This document shows positions 1 to 5,690 of a DNA stretch of 6,395 nt, one piece after another. The DNA lies in NCBI GenBank assembly GCA_028275265.1, contig JAPWUZ010000157.1, positions 1-6,395 on the forward strand. Reading direction: 5' to 3'. Position 1 is the first letter of the stretch; each line of letters begins with the position of its first letter. The translations under genes were made by a program, and so were the position numbers. This DNA is from Armatimonadota bacterium. GTDB taxonomy: Bacteria; Armatimonadota; HRBIN16. The notes beneath the pieces are model-generated. The model was not told where the DNA came from. It searched no databases and saw only the letters and a list, made by a program, of their open reading frames with translations.

Positions 1-515
1 TGGGCGTCAGCGGTCCGGTGCCGCCGGTTGCGCCTCCCTGGGGCGGTAACGGTTTTGCCACCGGTTCCTTTCAGTTCTTTGTAGAGCATTACGGTGCGCT
101 GCCGTTTAACGGATTTATGCTTTACAAGGTCCTGGACCCCGACCGCCTGCAGGTGTTTCAGCCGCTCGGACCGCCGCTGGAAGCCACCGTCAGCGCAGAC
201 GGCAAGAGTCTGCGCATGGTGATCGATTTCGGTAGCATCGCCAGGGACGGGCAAGAGCCTGCCGATATCCGGGTTCTTCAAATCAACATCATCGCCACCG
301 ATCGCACCCCCAAAGACCCTACGGACACCTCCTTGAAGATGTGGGATGCTCTGGGCGATTCGCGCCAGTTCCCGAACAGCTACCTCACCATCCAGACCGA
401 CACCGACCGCATAGTCCGCAACAGCGACATCAATCTGGAACCTGCAGGGGATGTGGTCAACGGCAACGACCCCGATTTAGACATTGTGGACTGGCAGATA
501 GAGGTAAGGTCATAA
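1..515 (+). CDS. C-terminal part of a probable secreted beta-rich protein (5' end outside window)
   Basis: The reading frame is open from base 3 to the TAA at 513-515, giving 170 visible residues. A GTG at 18 could be called as a start, but no ribosome binding site precedes it and the frame continues upstream (GVSGP before it), so the gene most likely begins outside the window. The visible part is rich in Gly, Pro, Asp and aromatics, has no membrane segment and only one short hydrophobic strand pattern after another (for example LRMVIDFGSI and RVLQINIIAT). It ends in an Asp/Asn-rich stretch (residues about 147-165). The alternation of strands with Asp-rich loops resembles CBM9/DOMON-like beta-sandwich domains of extracellular proteins; this is a resemblance only, with no diagnostic motif. 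The gene converges on the minus-strand block and stops 7 nt before a hairpin. Function unknown. Confidence 0.7.
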   Translation, partial: GVSGPVPPVAPPWGGNGFATGSFQFFVEHYGALPFNGFMLYKVLDPDRLQVFQPLGPPLEATVSADGKSLRMVIDFGSIARDGQEPADIRVLQINIIATDRTPKDPTDTSLKMWDALGDSRQFPNSYLTIQTDTDRIVRNSDINLEPAGDVVNGNDPDLDIVDWQIEVRS

Positions 516-522
516 ACGAAAA

Positions 523-549
523 CCCCTCTCCCGTCGCGTGGGAGAGGGG
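523..549 (-). terminator. Intrinsic terminator of the minus-strand gene block
   Basis: Bases 523-532 (CCCCTCTCCC) pair perfectly with 540-549 (GGGAGAGGGG), leaving a 7-nt loop. Read on the minus strand, the hairpin is followed directly by TTTTCGTTT (522 down to 514), the classic intrinsic terminator layout, 16 nt after the stop of the winged-helix gene. In the plus direction the hairpin lies 7 nt after the stop of the left-edge gene but is followed by CGAAGGGTGAGGG without a T-tract, so it should work poorly or not at all as a plus-strand terminator, though it may still protect that mRNA's 3' end. Confidence 0.8.
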
Positions 550-565
550 CGAAGGGTGAGGGCAG

Positions 566-781
566 CTATAACTTCTGCTTCCCGCTTTCCGTCAGGCTAT
601 AGCGCCCTTCTTTCTCTTCAACCAGACCCGCCTGTGCCATTTCGCGCAGACCGCTACGCACCCGGAAGAGGGGAAGCCCTGTGACATGCACAATCTCCTC
701 TGGCGTTGCAGACTCGCTGAGGGCTTCCAGTATCTTCCGTGCTGATGCGGTCAGCGTGCCGTCTGCGCTGATACATGCCAT
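566..781 (-). CDS. Small winged helix-turn-helix protein, possible regulator
   Basis: This 71-aa protein reads as a bare winged-helix DNA-binding domain. Residues about 10-22 form a first helix, 26-34 (TPEEIVHVTG) a second, 37-50 (LPLFRVRSGLREMA) the likely recognition helix, and 52-66 (LVEEKEGRYSLTESG) the two-stranded wing ending in the TxxG pattern common in MarR/PadR/ArsR-type wings. There is no room for a dimerisation helix or ligand domain, so it is much shorter than typical MarR (about 140 aa) or ArsR (about 100 aa) proteins. The only cysteine is Cys3. The ATG at 779-781 lies 3 nt after the peroxiredoxin stop, and a GGAG sits inside the end of that gene (791-794) about 9 nt before the start, so the two are co-transcribed and probably translationally coupled. 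Seen: fold pattern and operon position. Inferred: it may control the peroxiredoxin or answer to redox state. No target can be named. Confidence 0.8.
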   Translation of the reverse strand: MACISADGTLTASARKILEALSESATPEEIVHVTGLPLFRVRSGLREMAQAGLVEEKEGRYSLTESGKQKL

Positions 782-784
782 CGC

Positions 785-1444
785 CTACAGCTCCTTCTTG
801 CACAGGTACCAGTCAGTGCACTCATATCCCGCTTTGACGCGCTCTTCCGCCTCCTCCAGCGTCCTGGGCGCAGGCACGATGACCTTATCGCCCGGCTTCC
901 AGTTGGCAGGAGTGGCGACCTTGTACTTGTCGGTGGTCTGCAAAGCGTCGACCAGTCGCAGAATCTCGTGCATGTTGCGCCCTGTGGTCAACGGGTAGTA
1001 AATCATCGCCCGCAGGATGCCGTCGGGGTCGATGACAAACACACAGCGCGAGGTCTCGGTCTTGCTCTCGCCGGGCATAATCATCCCGTAGAGCGTGGCG
1101 ACCTCTTTGTTCAGGTCGGCGATAATCGGGAAGGGGATTTCTACGCCTGTCTTCTCCTTGATATTGCGCACCCATGCGATGTGTGAGTACACACTGTCGA
1201 TGCTCAAGCCCAGCAAGTCCACCCCGCGCTTCTGCAGCTCCGGATAGATTTCCGCAAAGGCGATAAACTCCGTGGTGCAAACAGGGGTGAAGTCCGCCGG
1301 GTGTGAGAACAGGATGAGCCAGCGTCCACGGTAGTCGGACAATCGGATGACCCCATGCGTGGTCACGGCTTCAAAATCAGGGGCAGGCTCGTTCAAGCGG
1401 GGCAAGCCAACAGGCTTCACGACTTCCGTCACCTCGGTCGACAT
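785..1444 (-). CDS. Peroxiredoxin, Prx6-like (AhpC/TSA family) with archaeal-type C-terminal cysteines
   Basis: Thiol peroxidase that reduces hydrogen peroxide and organic hydroperoxides in the cytosol. The 219-aa protein has the peroxiredoxin active site P49-A-D-F-T53-P-V-C56, with Cys56 as the peroxidatic cysteine, and the conserved active-site arginine at R133 (TSRCVFVIDPDG). The C-terminal dimer-forming part (about 150-219) is the long type of the Prx6 group, including the ANWKPGD and VIVP motifs. Two cysteines near the end, C209 and C215 (ECTDWYLC), are six residues apart, as in the archaeal enzymes such as Aeropyrum pernix thioredoxin peroxidase, where the first of that pair resolves the oxidised active site. 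A further cysteine, C134, follows the arginine. The ATG at 1442-1444 is preceded by GGAGGAGGT (1450-1458) with a 5-nt spacer, a very strong site. A candidate promoter and a structured leader lie just upstream. First gene of a two-gene unit with the winged-helix protein. Confidence 0.93.
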   Translation of the reverse strand: MSTEVTEVVKPVGLPRLNEPAPDFEAVTTHGVIRLSDYRGRWLILFSHPADFTPVCTTEFIAFAEIYPELQKRGVDLLGLSIDSVYSHIAWVRNIKEKTGVEIPFPIIADLNKEVATLYGMIMPGESKTETSRCVFVIDPDGILRAMIYYPLTTGRNMHEILRLVDALQTTDKYKVATPANWKPGDKVIVPAPRTLEEAEERVKAGYECTDWYLCKKEL

Positions 1445-1461
1445 CGCACACCTCCTCCGTC

Positions 1462-1510
1462 GGATAGTCTATGGAACCACGAAACCCGCAACGATGCGGT
1501 GGTTCTATCC
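1462..1510 (-). promoter_or_regulatory. Long imperfect hairpin in the leader of the peroxiredoxin gene
   Basis: On the minus strand a continuous 16-nt arm (1510 down to 1495, GGATAGAACCACCGCA) pairs in three blocks with the downstream strand: GGATA with TATCC (1462-1466), GAACCA with TGGTTC (1474-1479) and CCGCA with TGCGG (1486-1490). The loop is TCGT, and there are a 6-nt and a 7-nt bulge, both on the second arm. It starts just after the candidate -10 box, so it would lie at the very 5' end of the mRNA, and it ends 3 nt before the Shine-Dalgarno sequence. No T-tract follows, so it is unlikely to be a terminator for the upstream gene. It could stabilise the 5' end, control translation or, as DNA, be a protein-binding palindrome. 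Confidence 0.45.
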
Positions 1511-1513
1511 CTA

Positions 1514-1543
1514 AGAATACCCCAAAACGATGCCAATTTGCAA
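1514..1543 (-). promoter_or_regulatory. Candidate sigma-70-type promoter for the peroxiredoxin unit
   Basis: Minus-strand TTGCAA (1538-1543, four of six bases as in TTGACA) is followed after 18 nt by TATTCT (1514-1519, four of six as in TATAAT). Transcription would begin near 1507, inside the 103-nt gap between the 199-aa gene and the peroxiredoxin gene. The box sequences are only moderate matches; the spacing and the position in the only large gap of the minus-strand block are the main support. Confidence 0.35.
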
Positions 1544-1547
1544 ACGC

Positions 1548-2147
1548 CTAACGCTTGCGCTGCTGTCGGCTCTTCAGGAACTCCTCTTCCGCCTTTTCGA
1601 GGTCTTTCAGCGTTTTGCGTTTGGGCACCTCAGCGGGAGAGGTGATGGATGCCTGTGCTTTCTGCTGGGGAGGAGTCTGCTCTTTTGCCGAAGAGGCACG
1701 CGCCTTCGGCTCAGAGGCCGCGGTGTCGGCGGCAGACCTGGAGGCAGCGCGGATCGCCGCGGGTTTGCTCTCCGGCTCGGCGGTTTTGGCGGTAGATGTC
1801 GCGCGGGTGCGTTTGCCTTCGGGTTGCAGGTCCTCCACACGCACCAGCAGCACGTAATTCAGGTGAAACTCGCGTTCTTCGGGCGTCAGGCGGGAGCGTG
1901 CCTCTTCCGAGAGGCTCTCAATCCATCGGTTCTTCATGCGCTCCTGCGCCTCGGTGTGGCGGGTCAGCACCACCTCCGGCAGGCTATCCAGGTCCACCTG
2001 AACCGCGGCGCGCCCGTCGCTGTACAGGCGGTAGATAGTGCCTCGCAAGCCACCCATGTAGGGGTAGTAAGCGCGTTCTTTAGTGTCTTCGTTCGTCTGT
2101 TCGCGTGATACAATCTGCACGCGGTCGCCCTCTTTGAAGTTCGCCAT
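1548..2147 (-). CDS. Unrecognised 199-aa protein: SH3-like N-terminus, disordered charged tail
   Basis: I do not recognise this protein. Residues 1-60 are strand-rich and open like a small SH3/KOW-type beta barrel (FKEGDRVQIV, then GLRGTIYRLYSDGRAAVQVDL), a fold often used for RNA, ribosome or protein contacts. Residues 62-96 are helical and charged, and a final strand, VLLVRVEDLQP (about 99-109), may close the barrel. From about 110 to 175 the chain is low-complexity Ala/Ser/Thr/Lys/Glu/Pro and looks disordered; 176-199 is a highly charged helix ending in RQQRKR. There are no cysteines, signal peptide or membrane segments. The ATG at 2145-2147 follows GGAAGGTG (2152-2159) and lies 15 nt after the purQ stop, so it is probably translated from the purSQ transcript. 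Its stop is at 1548-1550. A nucleic-acid-binding role is possible but unproven. Confidence 0.8.
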   Translation of the reverse strand: MANFKEGDRVQIVSREQTNEDTKERAYYPYMGGLRGTIYRLYSDGRAAVQVDLDSLPEVVLTRHTEAQERMKNRWIESLSEEARSRLTPEEREFHLNYVLLVRVEDLQPEGKRTRATSTAKTAEPESKPAAIRAASRSAADTAASEPKARASSAKEQTPPQQKAQASITSPAEVPKRKTLKDLEKAEEEFLKSRQQRKR

Positions 2148-2162
2148 TTTTCACCTTCCCCA

Positions 2163-2864
2163 TTACCGCGCTGCCGCCAGCGCGGAGTGCACGATAGATT
2201 CGAAAATCTTCAGCCCGTCTTCAGAGCCTAAAATCGCCTCGCAGGCACGCTCCGGATGGGGCATCATGCCCATCACGTTGAAACGCTCGTTAGCGATGCC
2301 CGCGATGTTCGCCAGCGAGCCGTTGGGGTTGCTCTCCTTTGTCAACGCGCCACTGCTATCGCAATAGCGGAAGAGTATCTGGTTGTTTGCCTGCAGCTCC
2401 TGCAGGGTCTCACGGTCGCACACGTAGCGCCCCTCCCCGTGCGCGATGGGGATGCGCAGTACTTCACCTGCCCGACACCGGTTGGTAAATGGGGTATCGG
2501 CGTTCTCCACACGCAGGTAGACATGTTTGCAGACAAAGCGCAACCCTTCGTTGCGCACCAGCGCACCCGGCAGCAGGTGCGCCTCACACAAAATCTGGAA
2601 ACCGTTGCAGATGCCGATAACCAGTCCCCCCTGCCGGGCAAACTCTTCCACCGCCTGCATCACTGGCGAGAAGCGGGCAATCGCGCCGCACCGCAGATAG
2701 TCGCCGTACGAGAATCCGCCCGGCAGGATGACACAGTCCACGCCGTGCAGGTCGTTATCCTGATGCCAGATATATTCCACCGGCTGTTGCAGTACGTCAC
2801 GGATGGCGTAGTAGGCGTCGGCATCGCAGTTCGAGCCGGGGAACACCACCACCCCGAACCTCAT
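2163..2864 (-). CDS. purQ: Phosphoribosylformylglycinamidine synthase subunit PurQ (glutaminase)
   Basis: PurQ hydrolyses glutamine and passes the ammonia to PurL, which converts formylglycinamide ribonucleotide (FGAR) to FGAM in the fourth step of purine synthesis. The 233-aa length is normal. It is a class I glutamine amidotransferase with the nucleophile elbow G84-I-C86-N-G-F-Q and the catalytic His203 and Glu205 in MMPHPERACE. The N-terminal VVVFPGSNCDAD and the LPGGFSYGDYLRCGA segment (residues 47-61) are PurQ signatures that separate it from other amidotransferases. The start ATG overlaps the purS stop (ATGA at 2861-2864), which implies translational coupling and fits the equal need for both subunits. 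The usual third partner, purL, is not downstream here; the next gene is the 199-aa protein. Confidence 0.97.
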   Translation of the reverse strand: MRFGVVVFPGSNCDADAYYAIRDVLQQPVEYIWHQDNDLHGVDCVILPGGFSYGDYLRCGAIARFSPVMQAVEEFARQGGLVIGICNGFQILCEAHLLPGALVRNEGLRFVCKHVYLRVENADTPFTNRCRAGEVLRIPIAHGEGRYVCDRETLQELQANNQILFRYCDSSGALTKESNPNGSLANIAGIANERFNVMGMMPHPERACEAILGSEDGLKIFESIVHSALAAAR

Positions 2865-3103
2865 TCCAGCACCTCGATCTCATACAGCTCGGTGACCGGG
2901 TTCGCCAGCAGGCGGTCGCACATCTCTTTCACCTGTGCCTCCACCGGCTGTCCTTCGTCGGTAATATCCAGCTCGATCACCTTGCCGATACGCACCTGAT
3001 TCACGTTTTGATAGCCCAGGGCGTGCAGCGCATCCTGCACCGTCCTGCCCTGGGCGTCCAGCAAGGTGGGTTTCAGTGTGACGAGTACGCGCACTCTGGG
3101 CAT
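2861..3103 (-). CDS. purS: Phosphoribosylformylglycinamidine synthase subunit PurS
   Basis: PurS is the small structural subunit that joins PurQ to PurL in the three-part FGAR amidotransferase of Gram-positive bacteria, archaea and many deep-branching bacteria. The 80-aa protein has the family's full length and pattern: an N-terminal strand (RVRVLVTLKP), the LLDAQGRTVQDALHALGY helix segment (residues 14-31), the VRIGKVIELDI strand (37-47), and an A..M..RLLANPVTELYEIEV ending that includes the conserved NPV(I/T)E motif. The ATG at 3101-3103 is preceded by GGAGGT (3112-3117) with an 8-nt spacer. Only 55 nt separate it from the stop of the upstream thioredoxin-like gene and I see no clear terminator there, so it may share a transcript with the redox/transport genes. 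Confidence 0.95.
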   Translation of the reverse strand: MPRVRVLVTLKPTLLDAQGRTVQDALHALGYQNVNQVRIGKVIELDITDEGQPVEAQVKEMCDRLLANPVTELYEIEVLE

Positions 3104-3158
3104 GAGAGAAGACCTCCGTTTTCTAATTCTACCCCAGAGCGCGTCTTTCCTGCGCCCA

Positions 3159-3422
3159 CTATCCTTCCGTTGCCATCAGCGAAGTCAGCGTCTGCACCAG
3201 CTCGGGCACAGAAGGTACTTTGCCCTGCAGCACCAGCTTGCCGTCCACCACCAGCGCAGGCGTGCTCATCGCCCGCACCTCTTGCATCCGCTTGATGGAG
3301 TGCTGCAGGTTGGTGACGTGCTCCACCTCCGCCTCAATGCCAAGTTGTTTGACTGCCTCCTTTGCGTGCTTCTCCAGCGTATGGCATCGCGGGCAACCCG
3401 AGCCCAGTACCTCTATCTTCAT
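3159..3422 (-). CDS. Glutaredoxin-like thioredoxin-fold protein, TM0996/MTH895 type
   Basis: This 87-aa cytosolic protein is a minimal thioredoxin fold. It starts with a strand (MKIEVLGSG) that leads directly into the redox motif C10-P-R-C13, followed by HTLEKHAKEAVKQLG, the pattern of the TM0996/MTH895 family (thioredoxin_3, also called redox-active disulfide protein 2). The cis-proline opposite the active site is P55 in MSTPALVVDGK, and the last strand and helix (VLQGKVPSVPELVQTL) complete the fold. It has no signal peptide. Members are often encoded beside PF03773 permeases, as here: the permease stop is 27 nt upstream. Inferred role: thiol-disulfide exchange or delivery of a thiol-bound ligand to the permease or to the membrane cysteine pair of the ArsG/CcdA-like protein. 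Its ribosome binding site is a full-length match to the anti-Shine-Dalgarno sequence. Confidence 0.9.
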   Translation of the reverse strand: MKIEVLGSGCPRCHTLEKHAKEAVKQLGIEAEVEHVTNLQHSIKRMQEVRAMSTPALVVDGKLVLQGKVPSVPELVQTLTSLMATEG

Positions 3423-3426
3423 GTCG

Positions 3427-3436
3427 TCACCTCCTT
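3427..3436 (-). promoter_or_regulatory. Ten-base Shine-Dalgarno sequence before the thioredoxin-like gene
   Basis: The minus strand reads AAGGAGGTGA four bases before the ATG, complementary over all ten positions to the usual 3' end of 16S rRNA. The permease gene carries a nearly identical site (AGGGAGGTGA, 4521-4530) three bases before its ATG. Both suggest high translation of this pair and confirm the chosen starts. Confidence 0.75.
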
Positions 3437-3449
3437 GTTGTGTAGAAGT

Positions 3450-4517
3450 TTATCGCCATACCAGATTGCCCGCCGCCCAGCCGACGAGCGTGCCCAGCAG
3501 GATCAGCGTGACCACATATACCGCTGACTTGCGTGCGCCAAACACCCGCGCGATGGCGATCCAGTTGGGCAGGCTCAGCCCCGGTCCCGTCAGCAACAAC
3601 GCAAGAGCGGGCCCCTTGCCCATGCCCAGCTGCATCAGCTTATGCACGAAAGGCGCCTCGGTCATGGTGGCGAAGTAGCTGATGGCACCCACCAGCGTCG
3701 CGATGAACGACGCCCGCAGGCTGTTTCCGCCCACCAGTCGCTCTACCAGCGATTGCGGCAACAGCGCGCCGATGACCCCCACGATGAACACGCCTACCAG
3801 CAACAGCGGCAGGATGATGCGTACGAACCACCACGTCTCGCCCAGCCAGTGGCGGATTTCCTCCGCGGTTTTGGTGCGCCAGGCATACAACGCGACGATG
3901 ACCATGCCCACCGCCCAGACCACCACCTTCTGCCAGTAGGGGCCGGTGCGGATGACGTAGTTGGGCGCGAGCAGATCGATCACGATGAGCAGCAACAGCA
4001 CGATGTCGTGCCATCGCACGCGCGCGGTCGGGTCTGTGGCTGTGCCTTCATTCGCTGCCTGCACCTCTGCCAGCCGCTGCATCTCCTCGTGGCGGAAGGC
4101 GAAGGTCATCACGCTACCAACCACTAACGCCATCAGGAACGCGCTGATAATGCGCACCACCGCCATGTCCCAGCCGATAATCGCGCCCGTGTAGGTCAGC
4201 GCCAGCACGTTGGTGGCTGGAGCCACCCACAGGATGATAAACGCGGCACCGACGCTCGCCCCAGCGAAGTACACACCTGCCGAGACCGGGATGACGGTGC
4301 AGGAACACGCCGCCACGAAAAAGCTGGCAAACGCCGCGCTGAGGTAGGTAACGATTCGGTGCGTGGCGATGCCCAGATAGCGCAGCACCGCCTCCTTCGG
4401 CACGAACGCTACCATCCCCCCAGCCAGCAGGAACGCTGGAATCAGGCAGGTCAGGATGTGGTAAACCACGTAGTCCTGCAAAGCCAACAAACCGCCCTTT
4501 AGCGCTTCTATAATCAT
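3450..4517 (-). CDS. Permease of the PF03773 (ArsP/DUF318/YraQ-like) family
   Basis: Integral inner-membrane protein of 355 aa with about ten hydrophobic segments (roughly 16-38, 57-80, 88-110, 116-140, 170-188, 196-213, 231-253, 267-287, 303-325, 332-352), arranged as two halves around a hydrophilic loop at about 142-168. Family motifs are clear: C71-S-C73-T-V-I-P-V-S-A-G in the first half, the VAPATNVLAL segment (98-107), and in the second half MTEAPFV (285-291) and GPGLSLPNWIA (311-321). Known members of this family include ArsP, which exports trivalent organoarsenicals, but most members have no known substrate, so arsenic is only one option. The CSC pair inside the membrane is a plausible site for a soft metal, metalloid or thiol. 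The ATG at 4515-4517 follows AGGGAGGTGA. It lies 40 nt after the HdrA-like gene and 27 nt before the thioredoxin-like gene. Confidence 0.88.
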   Translation of the reverse strand: MIIEALKGGLLALQDYVVYHILTCLIPAFLLAGGMVAFVPKEAVLRYLGIATHRIVTYLSAAFASFFVAACSCTVIPVSAGVYFAGASVGAAFIILWVAPATNVLALTYTGAIIGWDMAVVRIISAFLMALVVGSVMTFAFRHEEMQRLAEVQAANEGTATDPTARVRWHDIVLLLLIVIDLLAPNYVIRTGPYWQKVVVWAVGMVIVALYAWRTKTAEEIRHWLGETWWFVRIILPLLLVGVFIVGVIGALLPQSLVERLVGGNSLRASFIATLVGAISYFATMTEAPFVHKLMQLGMGKGPALALLLTGPGLSLPNWIAIARVFGARKSAVYVVTLILLGTLVGWAAGNLVWR

Positions 4518-4557
4518 GTCTCACCTCCCTTGCGAAAGTGGATCGTCTGCCGCGGTA

Positions 4558-4926
4558 TCACTCTGCCTGCGCGACCTGTTGTACCGCCTCTTTCAACCGG
4601 GCAATAACCCCCTCGTTATTGGTGTTGCGGATGTCCACCGTAATGAAGCGACGCTCATCGAAGCCGGTCTCCCGCAGCAGCTTTTTGAACAGCTTGACCT
4701 GCGCTTCAGGTGCGCACGCGCCAACTACCACGTAGGTCTCATCGTTGGCGTTCCGAAGCACATCCCGAAGCACCGCGTTGCCGCCCTGTCCACACAGCTG
4801 CGCGTTTAACACGGCATACGTGGCGTCCAGGTTGGACTCGATATCAAACAGCAGGGTATCCATATCCGTCTCCTTAAAGGAGGGACACAGCCCCTTACAG
4901 TTGCAGAGCACTACCTTGACTTCCAT
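4558..4926 (-). CDS. Small cysteine-containing protein resembling the N-terminal domain of HdrA
   Basis: The 122-aa protein has no signal peptide or membrane segment. It opens with VVLCNCKGLCP (Cys8, Cys10, Cys14), has LNAQLCGQGG with Cys45, and a central strand VVVGACAPEAQ with Cys71, followed by FKKLLRETGF and FITVDIRN. This order (cysteines in the first strand, LC near 45, VVxACxP, then a helix and an xxIR motif) matches my knowledge of the N-terminal domain of HdrA-type heterodisulfide reductase subunits, where the second part reads like VVAACSPR and NIRE. Here the domain stands alone: the FAD and ferredoxin domains of HdrA are absent. Five cysteines could bind an Fe-S cluster or carry sulfur; that is inference. 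The ATG at 4924-4926 follows AGGAGGA (4934-4940), which overlaps the stop of the TauE-like gene. A different small Fe-S or thiol-relay family is possible. Confidence 0.8.
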   Translation of the reverse strand: MEVKVVLCNCKGLCPSFKETDMDTLLFDIESNLDATYAVLNAQLCGQGGNAVLRDVLRNANDETYVVVGACAPEAQVKLFKKLLRETGFDERRFITVDIRNTNNEGVIARLKEAVQQVAQAE

Positions 4927-4939
4927 CGTTCTTTCCTCC

Positions 4940-5680
4940 TCAGTGTATCAGGGTGTAGATTTTGTAAAGGGTCATCACCACAATGAGCACCCCAAACAGC
5001 TGCTTCAGCCGCTGGTTGGGCACATATGCGCTGGTGACTTTTGCTCCCAGGTACGAGAAAACGATACCGACCACGATGCACCACACGGTGATCCGCATGT
5101 CCCACTGCGCGGTAGAGAGATGCGGTATCAGCGCAGAGAACGAAGGCGGCGTCACCGCGAAGGCATTGATGCCTGCCGCCATCTTCGGCTCGAAGCCCAC
5201 GAGTATCAGCGTGGGCATCAGCAGGAAGCCAGGTCCTACCCCCAGCAGACCGCTCAGGATAGAGATGGGCACTGCCAGTACCAGCGCCAGCGGGAAGTTG
5301 GGCACCTGTGTGCCTTCTCCTTTTACCGGTTTGAACAGGCGGTACGCGAGATAGGCGACCGCGAAGAAGTAGATAATCCAGATGGTTTTCTGGGGGGTAT
5401 GCTGTGCCAGTACCGCGCCAATGGGTGCACTGATGGTGGTGACCACTGCCAGAGTGAACGCCTTCTTCCAGTCGATGTATCCCGAACGGGCGAAGCCGAG
5501 GGTCGCGAACAGTGCAGTTACCCCGTTCAGCGTCAGGCTAAGCGGCTGCACTTCGTGCACCAGGCTGTTCATAAACAACCCCAGGAACGGGATGGCGGCG
5601 AAAGCCACCCCCAGTCCCAGCATCCCCGACACGAAAGAGAGGACGCTCAAGCCCACCACAATCATCACATCACGCGACAT
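4940..5680 (-). CDS. TauE/SafE-family membrane permease
   Basis: Integral membrane protein of 246 aa, the usual length for PF01925 (TauE/SafE, sulfite or organosulfonate exporter type). It shows the internal repeat that defines the family: SFVSGMLGLGVAFAAIPFL (residues 15-33) and ILSGLLGVGPGFLLMPTLI (141-159), each a helix with a GxLGxG(x)G turn. About seven to eight hydrophobic segments are visible, with a hydrophilic link at about 117-128. Known members move sulfite, sulfoacetate or other anions outward, but many are uncharacterised and the substrate here cannot be read from the sequence. The start is placed at the ATG 5678-5680 because GGAGGT (5685-5690) lies four bases before it; a GTG at 5698 would add six residues but has no such site. 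It follows the ArsG/CcdA-like gene by 24 nt and its stop touches the ribosome binding site of the HdrA-like gene. Confidence 0.9.
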   Translation of the reverse strand: MSRDVMIVVGLSVLSFVSGMLGLGVAFAAIPFLGLFMNSLVHEVQPLSLTLNGVTALFATLGFARSGYIDWKKAFTLAVVTTISAPIGAVLAQHTPQKTIWIIYFFAVAYLAYRLFKPVKGEGTQVPNFPLALVLAVPISILSGLLGVGPGFLLMPTLILVGFEPKMAAGINAFAVTPPSFSALIPHLSTAQWDMRITVWCIVVGIVFSYLGAKVTSAYVPNQRLKQLFGVLIVVMTLYKIYTLIH

Positions 5681-5684
5681 GGTT

Positions 5685-5690
5685 ACCTCC
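5685..5690 (-). promoter_or_regulatory. Ribosome binding site that fixes the TauE-like start
   Basis: GGAGGT on the minus strand, four bases before the ATG at 5680. It lies inside any longer frame started at the GTG 5698, which argues for the shorter 246-aa protein. Confidence 0.75.

Noticed and set aside
18..20. GTG as the start of the left-edge gene
   Set aside because: The frame stays open to the window edge and there is no ribosome binding site in the 17 bases before it.
1462..1510. Hairpin as an intrinsic terminator for the 199-aa gene
   Set aside because: No T-tract follows on the minus strand; the sequence after the stem is GACGGAGGAGG, which is the ribosome binding site region of the peroxiredoxin gene.
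1530..2108. Open frame of 192 codons on the plus strand, Arg/Gly/Phe-rich
   Set aside because: Shadow of the 199-aa minus-strand gene, whose Ala/Lys-rich repeats keep other frames open. No ribosome binding site was seen before its start.
2256..2999. Open frame of 247 codons on the plus strand
   Set aside because: Antisense to purQ and purS, which are unmistakable; composition is that of a shadow frame.
3126..3131. TAGAAT as a -10 box for a purS promoter
   Set aside because: Five of six bases match the consensus, but no -35 sequence is found 16-18 nt upstream and no TG extension precedes it; kept only as a remark in the findings.
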